A DNA stretch of 64,000 bases from NCBI GenBank assembly GCA_964355675.1, contig CAYHEC010000011.1, positions 1 through 64,000 on the forward strand. Reading direction: 5' to 3'. Shown in pieces: positions 35,254-43,200 of this stretch; the first letter of the stretch is position 1, and each line of letters opens with the position of its first letter. The notes below the pieces were generated by a model. That model made no database searches and was not told the origin of the DNA. It worked only from the letters and a program-made list of their open reading frames with translations. The position numbers were made by a program, and so were the translations under genes. The stretch is from CAMBDS01 sp964355675 (lineage in GTDB: Bacteria > Electryoneota > AABM5-125-24 > Hatepunaeales > Hatepunaeaceae).

Positions 35254-35979
35254 TCACAGGGCGTTCTCCCCTTGTGTAAAGCTCATGAAAGCATGTTCAA
35301 GATTTTCTCCCTCATGTCTCACTTCGTCAAGTCGGCCGCAAACAACCATTCTACCGCGATGAACGATCCCGATCCGGTCACAGAGTTCCTCAGCGTCGGA
35401 GAGAGTGTGAGTCGAGAGAAAAACCGCGCCACCACTATCAACGAAATCTCTTAACACCTTCTTAACCAGCCTCATCGCCGCTGGATCAAGCCCCACCATC
35501 GGTTCATCGATAAGGATTACCTTAGGATCGTGAAGAAATGCTGAAGCCATCACAATGCGCTGTTTCATGCCATGCGAGTACTGTCCGGCCCGACGGTCAG
35601 CCCAGTCGGTAATCTGAAAAAGATTCAGGAGATGGGCGACCTTATCAAAAGTCTCTTTCGGTTCCATTTTGTAAAGCCCGGCGCAGTAATGCAGAAACTC
35701 GCGGCCAGTCAAACTTTCGTAGATGTATGGGTTGTCAGGAATAAATCCGAACATTTTTTTCGCAATCAGTGGTTCGGCTTGAATATCGTGTCCATTGATT
35801 AATACACGACCGGATGTCGGCTTGACAAGCCCGGCGGCCAATTTCATCGCAGTCGTTTTCCCTGCTCCATTTGGGCCAAGGCAACCAAAAAGCTCCCCGG
35901 CAGGAATGGTAAGAGTTAAGTCGATAAGAGCGTTAACGCCGTTGTAGTTCTTGGATGAGTGATCGAAAAGGATTGAGAT
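35254..35979 (-). CDS. ABC transporter ATPase with non-canonical start
   Basis: A complete ABC ATPase of about 241 residues. Walker A is GPNGAGKTT, the signature is YSHGMKQR, Walker B is VILIDEP, then GLDP and the switch His in STHT. The only ATG in the first third falls inside Walker A (35847) and would destroy the domain. Reading the frame upstream gives a normal N-terminus (ILFDHSSKNYNG...LTLTIPAGELFG), and a stop at about 36236 bounds it. No ATG, GTG or TTG lies between. GGAG is six bases before an ATC at 35979, which I take as the likely start. It pairs with the permease at 33469. Confidence 0.82.
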   Translation of the reverse strand: MSILFDHSSKNYNGVNALIDLTLTIPAGELFGCLGPNGAGKTTAMKLAAGLVKPTSGRVLINGHDIQAEPLIAKKMFGFIPDNPYIYESLTGREFLHYCAGLYKMEPKETFDKVAHLLNLFQITDWADRRAGQYSHGMKQRIVMASAFLHDPKVILIDEPMVGLDPAAMRLVKKVLRDFVDSGGAVFLSTHTLSDAEELCDRIGIVHRGRMVVCGRLDEVRHEGENLEHAFMSFTQGENAL

Positions 35980-36058
35980 TAAGGACTCCGTAATTTGGCA
36001 CGACCTGAAAAGTGCCCGACTGATGAAAGTTAGTCAGAGAATGTTAACCAGCAAAACT

Positions 36059-36146
36059 CTTGGAGGGTGGACATTCAGTCCGCCCTTAACCGTGGCAGGA
36101 AGCCCACCATACGCGGGTAGAGCGGACCGAAAGTTCGCCCTCCAAG
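36059..36146. repeat. CTTGGAGGGTGGAC nested palindrome
   Basis: Outer arms CTTGGAGGGTGGAC (from 36059) and TTCGCCCTCCAAG (to 36146) pair, with inner GTCCGCCC and GAGCGGAC parts. The type is that of the family at 3075 and 4072. It lies between the ABC gene and the tRNA-His promoter. Confidence 0.65.
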
Positions 36147-36287
36147 AGTTGTTTAAAAAATGTGAAGACAAAATATCAGAGGCTACTCTCGTCCACATCC
36201 TAAGAATATACGGCTCATCGATCGAAAAGTCAACGATGATTCAAACAGTGATTTTACTCATCTCTGGTGAAAAGGGATGATCATCCC

Positions 36288-36316
36288 TTGACGGGGAGTC
36301 ATTCTGCTGATATATT
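36288..36316 (+). promoter_or_regulatory. Sigma70-type promoter of the tRNA-His gene
   Basis: A -35 box TTGACG (36288-36293), a spacer of exactly 17 bases and a -10 box TATATT (36311-36316). The predicted transcript starts near 36323, about 36 bases before tRNA-His, and probably also covers tRNA-Glu. Confidence 0.75.
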
Positions 36317-36359
36317 TGATCGGTTCGGGAGAGGCGCTTACAGACTTCGCCCGTAGATG

Positions 36360-36434
36360 GTGGGTGTAGCTCAGTTTGGTTAGAGCGCCAGGTTGTGGCC
36401 CTGGAGGCCGTGGGTTCAAGTCCCATCACTCACC
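36360..36434 (+). tRNA. tRNA-His (anticodon GTG)
   Basis: It folds as a cloverleaf: acceptor GTGGGTG/CACTCAC with an extra G before position 1 and C as discriminator, the G-1:C73 pair typical of tRNA-His. The D-arm is GCTC..GAGC. The anticodon stem is CCAGG/CCTGG with loop TTGTGGC (anticodon GTG), and the T-loop is TTCAAGT. CCA is not encoded. Confidence 0.97.
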
Positions 36435-36543
36435 CGAATTTAGAGTTAAGATTTTATAATTTAGAGTGATAGATCATAATCGCGGGCAAATGTCCATCCT
36501 TTTTCACCCTAAACTAATTATTCCATTTTCTGCATTTCCCTCC

Positions 36544-36614
36544 GGCCTCATCGTTCAGTGGTAGGACACGAGGTTTTCGACCTTGCGACGGGAGTTCAAT
36601 TCTCCCTGAGGCCA
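36544..36614 (+). tRNA. tRNA-Glu (anticodon TTC)
   Basis: It folds as a cloverleaf: acceptor GGCCTCA/TGAGGCC, anticodon stem CGAGG/CCTTG with loop TTTTCGA (anticodon TTC), and T-arm GGGAG TTCAATT CTCCC. The discriminator is A. It lies 109 bases after tRNA-His on the same strand and is followed at once by a terminator. Confidence 0.96.
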
Positions 36615-36620
36615 CCTACA

Positions 36621-36657
36621 GAAACGCCCGCCTTTCGGTGGGCGTTTCTCTGTTTTT
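36621..36657 (+). terminator. Intrinsic terminator of the tRNA-His/tRNA-Glu unit
   Basis: The stem GAAACGCCCGCC (36621-36632) pairs with GGTGGGCGTTTC across a TTTC loop (one G-T pair), followed by TCTGTTTTT. It begins six bases after the tRNA-Glu discriminator. Confidence 0.92.
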
Positions 36658-36675
36658 GGAAATCGGAGCGGAATT

Positions 36676-36709
36676 CAAGGCGGACGGGCTTAAAATCCGC
36701 CCTCCTTGA
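36676..36709. repeat. CAAGGCGGAC short palindrome
   Basis: CAAGGCGGACGGGCTT pairs imperfectly with AAAATCCGCCCTCCTTG. It is a member of the GGCGGAC repeat group and lies directly after the stop of the leftward IF2_N-like gene (36722). Confidence 0.55.
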
Positions 36710-36721
36710 GCAATGTCTTCT

Positions 36722-37309
36722 TCAGCGAGGATCGCTCTGGCGAAGTTGCTTAACAAGCGACTGTTTTCTCTCAATGGGCATTGCGAGGATTATTTTGATC
36801 AACTCGAGTCCAATAGGAGATGTTGCAATAGATTTGGGTTGATCGTCTATTCTTGAATAGAGGGATGTATTTATCGATGCTGGAGTTACAACGGGAAGCG
36901 GCGCAACCTTAACGGGTGGTCGTTCGCGTCGGAAGAAGGTGACTTTGATCGTCTCACTCTTCTCGGTAGGTGCGCGTACCTTGCGCAGAGTGCGGGGGGT
37001 TGCTTCTTTGACAGGCGCGGGTTTTGGAACTTGGATCGGTTTGGCGGCTTTTTTGCGCTGGTCATCGAGAAGAGCAGTCAGCCGACGAAGCTCATCCCCG
37101 ATGATTCCATGTTCGATCAGATACCGATCGAAGTGGGCTCTGTCAAATTTATGCAAAAGAGCAATGTACATCGATTCGTTGACTGGTTGCATCTGTTTGC
37201 GGGTAACGTCCTGACCGATATCGGCCAGATAATCGATAATTTCGGGTGTAGAAATCTTCAGTTCGCGGGCTACTTCAAATATACGTTTCGGAGTATAATC
37301 ACCTGTCAT
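36722..37309 (-). CDS. Small protein with IF2_N-type domain
   Basis: A protein of about 195 residues from the ATG at 37309, with AGGA eight bases upstream; ATGs at 37318 and 37360 are alternatives. Its first 50 residues (KRIFEVARELKISTPEIIDYLADIGQ...) match the small helical domain that opens translation initiation factor IF-2 (IF2_N). No GTPase domain follows. Instead there is a charged linker (DDQRKKAAKPIQVPKPAPVKEA), a basic region with TFFRRERPPVKV, and a short hydrophobic helix before an Arg-rich end. It is adjacent to two tRNA genes on the other strand. IF2_N-like domains also occur outside IF-2, and the role is unknown. A part in RNA or ribosome binding is inference. Confidence 0.75.
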   Translation of the reverse strand: MTGDYTPKRIFEVARELKISTPEIIDYLADIGQDVTRKQMQPVNESMYIALLHKFDRAHFDRYLIEHGIIGDELRRLTALLDDQRKKAAKPIQVPKPAPVKEATPRTLRKVRAPTEKSETIKVTFFRRERPPVKVAPLPVVTPASINTSLYSRIDDQPKSIATSPIGLELIKIILAMPIERKQSLVKQLRQSDPR

Positions 37310-37645
37310 TCTGGTCATCCTGTCGGAAATTGTATGGGGCTGTAACAGAAAATCCACCATATTGGGGATAGAAGCAGATATTCAATCGAATTACCGCCTC
37401 ATACAGCTTAATTTAACTCATTTAAGGGGCAACTGCAATGGGTTACGGTTGATATTATAAGATCAAATCGCAGAATGAGGGTCTGCTGAAAAAATCGAAA
37501 AACTGCCCGGTACGTTTGATTTTAATCGCCCAATACAAACCGATTTGTGCTGATTTGAACACACAGCGAATAAATTCGCCGCTACTTGTGCGACCTTTTC
37601 AATAGACCTCAATTATCAATCAATTCACCCACAAATCGGCAAGCT

Positions 37646-40147
37646 TCACTTTTTCTTGATTGAATAGGCTTCATTCGCCCACCAAATTTTCAGCGTCCTT
37701 TGAAAATTTCTTACAAGCAGATCTCTAATCTCACCTTCAGTTAATCCGGAAGCCAACAATTCTTCGATTAGATCAGGACGTGCCTCGATGCCGATGTTCC
37801 GATTACCGCTTTTTGCCTTTTCAATTAGGAATTTCAGCCCCGCTTCTCTTCCCTTGTCAGTCGATTTGTCGAATGATTCCAGATAGACAAAGACGCCTGA
37901 CTTTGCAAGCTTGTCAATGTCCTCAATTTTAGTCGAAGACATATCGACCAGGCAAAGCACTTGCTTCAGCCATAAATCAGCGTTATCTGCGATTGCGCTT
38001 ACGTACCGGCTGTCCACACCAATGCTGTCTTTTCCGAATGTGAATAACGGCCTCATATTACAATTACGAATGAAAGCGGCGTTTAGTCTCAGTTGACCGT
38101 TCATCGATTCAACAATGTCAACGCTTGCATTACGACGCAATGGTGCGGCAAAATCAGCACCGATCTCCACCGCGTCGAAACCCACGCCAAGTCGTCTTAG
38201 AGCTCCCATTGTCATATCATTATATTTTGAGATTGGAATTCGCGCCAAGTTCAGAGACGAGGCTATGACTCCCTCCAGATTATCAGAATTGCCAGTAGAT
38301 ATTGAATCTACTTTTATCAACGGCACCGTTTTTAAGTCGTTCATTCTATTAACATTCTCCAGTGCGGTCAATACCCACTCAAAGGGAAGTCGGTCGATCC
38401 ATTCTTCAGTCGCTGAGTGGGGTTTCGCTTCCTTGCCTCCGACGCCGGGCATGCGATCGATTTTAAGAATCGTAATCGGAAACTGATAATCGACGCCCTT
38501 GATCTGCCTCTCATTAAGTGGCCAACGCAAGAGCGTATCGCAGTTGACATTCCCATATTGACCAACTTCGACGGTTTCAAACCTGACGCCGCCATACCTG
38601 TTCACAAGCCACTGCCCCTTTCCACCCCGTGGTTTAAGGGGCTCAGGGTAGTTAGCCATAGACTTTACACATTGGTACATCATATCCCCAACCACCTTCA
38701 TCACTTCCGGCTTAATGTTTCCAGCAGAATCTCCCGGAGTATGATAATTGGGATGGTCACCGCGTGCGCCTATCACGTAGGATGGTATCCCGGCGTCACG
38801 GAAACTCGCATGATCGCTTCCGTCGTACAGCCCCCAGAAATCAAGTTGTTTAAGCGCTGAATCGGACCAGTTGGCAAACATCATCTCGCCGAGAGCCGGA
38901 AATTCGCTTATGCCTCCTATCCCCAACGAGCAATTTCCTTGACCGACCATGTCCATGTTTAACATCGCCACGACTTCCATTTCTTTCGGCATCCTCATCT
39001 CTTTAACAAAGGCTTTTGAACCACATAGACCTTCTTCTTCGCAGGCAAAACCCATGAACATGATCGACCGCTTCGCTCTCGGTTGCTTCTCTTTAAAAAT
39101 GCGCGCCAGTTCCATCATCGTTGCAGTTCCAGATGCATTGTCGTCTGCTCCCGGATAGAGATTGCCAGCCGGATCGATGCCATGGTGGTCCATGTGTGCG
39201 CCAATTATAACTATTTCATTGCGGAGAATGGGATCGTTGCCGAGTAGCAGACCGGCGATATTCTGTGTTTTTCGTTTAGGGTAATATTTCCCCGAAACCT
39301 CTATTTCGATCTGTGCATCCAATAATCTTGAGATAGGAGCTTTCGTCGAGTCACAGAGTTGCTTCCACTGGTCTTTGGTCCTGCCTGTGCCCTTTAAAAT
39401 ACTATCGGCGAAGGTCTTAGAAATCCACATCGCCGGCATATTTTCACGGTAGAACTCTTCCATGATCGTCGCGTACTTTGGCGGATCTGCTTCGCAATAT
39501 ACGAACCCCACTGCGCCTTTCTCCAATGCAAAGGAAGACTTACGACCACTCATACCCCAACTGCCAAATTCCTTCCCCTCGAGGTGTGGAGTGCCTCGCC
39601 AAGCCAGTACCACGGCTCCCTTGACGTCGATTCCCGCATAGTCATCCCAGCCGTTCTCAGGCGAGCTGACGCCGTACCCGATAAAAACAACCCGCCCTTT
39701 TGCTTTGCCAAACCCGGAGTACTTAAAGACGTTCACATCCTTCCAAAAGTGAGCCGTATCAGTGGTTCCGGTCGGGAAGAACACCACCAATCCGCTTGGC
39801 ATAAGGTATTCGCCCGCTCCGTAATTGAAACGGTGCATATACCCATCACGTCCCCAGGGTGGCTCAAGCTCCAGTCCGTCAAAATGTTCGGCTATGTAGC
39901 GGTTGGCCTTGTCAGAGCCTTGGAAGCCGCTGTACCGCCCGCGCAGAGAGTCTGAGGCAAGCACTTTCACGTGCTGAAGCGCTTGATTGCCATCGAAGCC
40001 CGAATCCCAGTCTCCTTGACCGGGCAGGGGCGAAGCTGAGGTTGAGGCTGAGGTCAAGGTCAAGGTCAAGGTTAAGGTTAAGGTCAAGGCTAAGAGGTGC
40101 GAAAGAGTCATTGGAGTTTCGGTGTTTATAATTCGTAGCGCCGCCAT
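37646..40147 (-). CDS. Secreted M28-family zinc aminopeptidase
   Basis: The 833-residue exported peptidase has a signal peptide near residues 13-40, then a PA-like insert (about 140-280) and the M28 domain (about 290-510). Zinc ligands are visible: GAHMDHHG, ADDNASGTATMME, FACEEEGLCGS, and a later His in YDGSDHASFRDAG. The C-terminal 300 residues are not recognised and may be a beta-sheet domain. The signal peptide core is built from a six-base tandem repeat that encodes Leu-Thr pairs and then Ser-Ala/Ser-Thr pairs. The start is the ATG at 40147; an ATG at 40111 would place the hydrophobic core at the very N-terminus, but without a positive charge. Confidence 0.9.
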   Translation of the reverse strand: MAALRIINTETPMTLSHLLALTLTLTLTLTLTSASTSASPLPGQGDWDSGFDGNQALQHVKVLASDSLRGRYSGFQGSDKANRYIAEHFDGLELEPPWGRDGYMHRFNYGAGEYLMPSGLVVFFPTGTTDTAHFWKDVNVFKYSGFGKAKGRVVFIGYGVSSPENGWDDYAGIDVKGAVVLAWRGTPHLEGKEFGSWGMSGRKSSFALEKGAVGFVYCEADPPKYATIMEEFYRENMPAMWISKTFADSILKGTGRTKDQWKQLCDSTKAPISRLLDAQIEIEVSGKYYPKRKTQNIAGLLLGNDPILRNEIVIIGAHMDHHGIDPAGNLYPGADDNASGTATMMELARIFKEKQPRAKRSIMFMGFACEEEGLCGSKAFVKEMRMPKEMEVVAMLNMDMVGQGNCSLGIGGISEFPALGEMMFANWSDSALKQLDFWGLYDGSDHASFRDAGIPSYVIGARGDHPNYHTPGDSAGNIKPEVMKVVGDMMYQCVKSMANYPEPLKPRGGKGQWLVNRYGGVRFETVEVGQYGNVNCDTLLRWPLNERQIKGVDYQFPITILKIDRMPGVGGKEAKPHSATEEWIDRLPFEWVLTALENVNRMNDLKTVPLIKVDSISTGNSDNLEGVIASSLNLARIPISKYNDMTMGALRRLGVGFDAVEIGADFAAPLRRNASVDIVESMNGQLRLNAAFIRNCNMRPLFTFGKDSIGVDSRYVSAIADNADLWLKQVLCLVDMSSTKIEDIDKLAKSGVFVYLESFDKSTDKGREAGLKFLIEKAKSGNRNIGIEARPDLIEELLASGLTEGEIRDLLVRNFQRTLKIWWANEAYSIKKK
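40034..40094. repeat. Hexanucleotide tandem repeat in a signal peptide
   Basis: On the coding (minus) strand it reads about seven TTRACC units and then TCAACC/TCAGCC units. It encodes the Leu-Thr-Leu-Thr core and Ser-rich end of the M28 peptidase signal peptide. Unit gain or loss would change its length by two residues without breaking the frame. Confidence 0.85.
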
Positions 40148-40192
40148 TCTGGCGGAAGGTTTTTACAATCTCAATATGGTCACCAATCACCA

Positions 40193-40232
40193 AAAAATCA
40201 ACTGCCGTCGGAATACTATTCCTAACGGCAGT
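40193..40232 (-). terminator. Intrinsic terminator of the second C25 gene
   Basis: On the minus strand AACTGCCGTTAGGAAT and ATTCCGACGGCAGTT form a long stem with a small loop, followed by GATTTTTTGG. It lies about 50 bases after the C25 gene stop at 40280, separated from it by a heptamer array. Confidence 0.88.
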
Positions 40233-40243
40233 TACTTTAGCAT

Positions 40244-40278
40244 CTGAGCCTTGAGCCTTGAGCCCTGAGCCCTGAGCC
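40244..40278. repeat. Heptamer array next to a stop codon
   Basis: Five tandem copies of a seven-base unit (YTGAGCC on the plus strand). On the coding strand they begin right after the TAA of the C25 gene, before its terminator. Confidence 0.85.
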
Positions 40279-40279
40279 C

Positions 40280-43200
40280 TTACTTAATACAAACCACCTT
40301 CACGCTTCTGACAGCTCCCTCTGCTCTCAGGCGCACTGCATAAACGCCAGTGGGCAAATCTGAGGCGTCAAACGTCAGCTCATGCCTTCCCGCCGTGTGA
40401 TAGCCGGTCACTGGTCTGGCGACTGTCCTGCCCTGAAGATCAAAAACAGCAAGTTCAATATCGGATGCCTTGGGTAGCTCGTATCCAATCCGGAACGAAG
40501 AATTAAACGGCGAAGGATAGGCGGATGATAACGCCACTTCGGTCGGCAGGTTAAATCCATCCCCTCCTTGAACTTCCAATCCTCTAACATAGAGCGTGAC
40601 GGGGATAACGAACTCTTGCTCGGCGGCGTTGTGACTGATAGTTATTTCGCCGGTAACCATGCCGGAATCAAGTCCTGCTGTATTCAATTCGACTAGAATC
40701 TGCCCCAACTCGTCCGCCTCGATTACTCCGGATAGAGGTCTTAGACCAAGCCAGGTAGTCACAATTCCGAGCTGATAGACGTCGATGCGGTCACCACCAT
40801 GATTGTTCTGGGGATCGTCTTTCATTACTACAAGTGACCAGTCATAAACAGAGAAATCAGAGGAAACCTCCATGCCACCGGGTCGTTCAGGCTCTTCAGG
40901 AACAAGTTCTGTCACGAACATCGTATCGCTTCGACCAGCAAGAGAATATTTATGAATGAGTGCCTGTTCGTGATTGAGTGAGTCCGTGACGGCGTGTAGG
41001 ACGTAAAGGGGATAGCCATCGGGATCATTGGGCCAGAAGCCTAATCCCCGCACCTTGAAAGCGCGGGTACTCAATGTTGCAAATACGCCTCCCTGACGAT
41101 TGCATCCGTAGATGCCGTTATTCGGCTGTGAGCCGCTCACCCAGAGAAGCTCCCGTACAGGATCCCATGCGATGCCGACATTCTCGCCATAGGGTCCAAT
41201 AAATTGGCGTTGAACCCGTCCCTCAAGATCGAAACCGTAAACATTCCGACCACCTGCCCCCCAGAGCAACTCCCCGTCCCAAACGAGGTCTGGCATCGGG
41301 CCAAGAAAGACTCCTGGTTGTGGAAAGCTGTCGATTCTTGCGCCACGTTCATCGAAGACATAAATTAGCGCGCTTCTGCCACCATTACTACCGCTGGCGT
41401 AGAACCGGTCGCCCACTTGCGCCACTCCGATCAGCCCCGTATCCTCTGCCCGGCGAGCGGCAGGGAAATTGAACCTGCGACGACCGATTGGTTCGCCTTC
41501 ACCTTCGACCCGCTTCTCTGCCTGCCATCTTAGTGGGCCGTTGCCGCCATTGGCAATTCTTAGAAGGATTGTCTCCGATCCGCCGATGTCGATTGTGCGG
41601 TCGATCTCACCCGCTGTGATGGAGAATTCGGGATGTCGCAAGGCAAAATCGACATGAACTGTATCATTGAGATCGATAGCTATGTCTGTCCGGCTTGAAT
41701 CATTCCAGCCAATCCCTTCCGCTGTTAGTACATAGCCCTCTCCTATCGCCAGATCGAGAACGTAATTACCTGCATTATCTGTAACAGTAAGTCCTCGTCG
41801 GTTTGATCGTATCGTCACGCCCGCGGCGGCTCTGCCCGATTCAAGATCAGTTACCCGCCCCTGCACAAATCCCGAAAGTACCTGAATTGTTGGCGAAAAT
41901 GTTATTGCCATCTGGTTGCGTATCTCACGCGCTCCAGATGGGTATCGATTCCAGTAAGTATATTCGAGACCCCCAGTATCTTCAAGATTTCCAATGCCTA
42001 TTGTGCAAAATGGAATGTCGTTGTGCGCGGGACGGTTTTCATTGGTCACATCCAAATATTGGAACGTGATAACGCCGTCCCGGCTCGGCGTAGGAAGGGC
42101 ATTTTGATTATATAGGATAATCTCAAATGTCTCCCTTGCCCCAATTCTGTCGTTCTCAAGGAGCCGAGCTACACCGTTCCACTCGATGATAAACCTTCCG
42201 CCTTCTTCGTCGTAATAAGTAAAAATACCTGACCCGTTGGGAGTTGTCAGATTGTCCCACCAAGGACAGAGTTGCGCTGATGGTCCCAGAGCCTGCCCAA
42301 TATGAGTGTTGCGAAAATCAGCAAGTTCGCTCTGATCCCCAAACGCCGCCCAGCCGTTTGAACAGATGGTGATCTGGTCGAACTCTTCTCCGTAGTATTG
42401 GAAGTTGAAAGGCAGTTCTACCATGCGACTGACGTCCTGGTTGTCTCCACCATCGGGCAAGTTGACTCGTTGACCTCGAAAATCAGGTCTTTGTACATCA
42501 GGATCGATTTCTATCCAGTCGTAATCAGGCGCCATCGCCCACGATGTATCGTAGGAATCAAAACATAGATATCCATAAGCATCCGGCCCAAACGGATCGC
42601 GCAATCCCGGTCTGCCAACTGTCAACATTGTGGACGCGGTAGCTGAGGTGTTGTCATCGAATTCGATCTGCAACTCAAGCGGAAACTGCCTGCCCGGAAC
42701 GATGTTGTTATTCGTAGAGATACGGAAGGGTTGACCTCTCTGCCAGTCACCGTCTCCGACGTCAAGCCCAATATAACCGGCTTGATCCTGATGAACCGTC
42801 ATGTCCCGGTCGTGGCTTATAAGCGTTACCATGAAGCCTTCAGAAGGTTTCGATCCAAAATTGCTCAACCGGAAGCTGATGTTGCAAATATCACCGGGAT
42901 TGATAGCTCCACCCTCGACCTGATAGGACTCAATGATAATCAGAGGAGCCGAGCTAACTGGTTCGATTGCTGAACGCCAACTATTATTGCGGTTAATGAG
43001 AACTATTTCCATCGGGAGCGCAACTCGATCAGGGCAATCGCCAGCTACGGTCAACGAATGTTCGAGCTCGACATTGGCGTCGGGCTCAGGAGCTTCGTCA
43101 ATAAAGACGGTATCGGCTTCTACTTCAACCCATGGCGAATGAGAGATTATTGTAAAACCAACTCTTCCTTCAGGTCTCTCGCTACCAAAATTCTTCACTC

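Noticed and set aside
35254..35847. ABC ATPase as a truncated pseudogene
   Set aside because: The open frame continues upstream with a normal ABC N-terminus and Walker A; only the start codon is unusual.
36241..36429. Leftward frame across the tRNA-His gene
   Set aside because: Antisense to a clear tRNA; chance frame.
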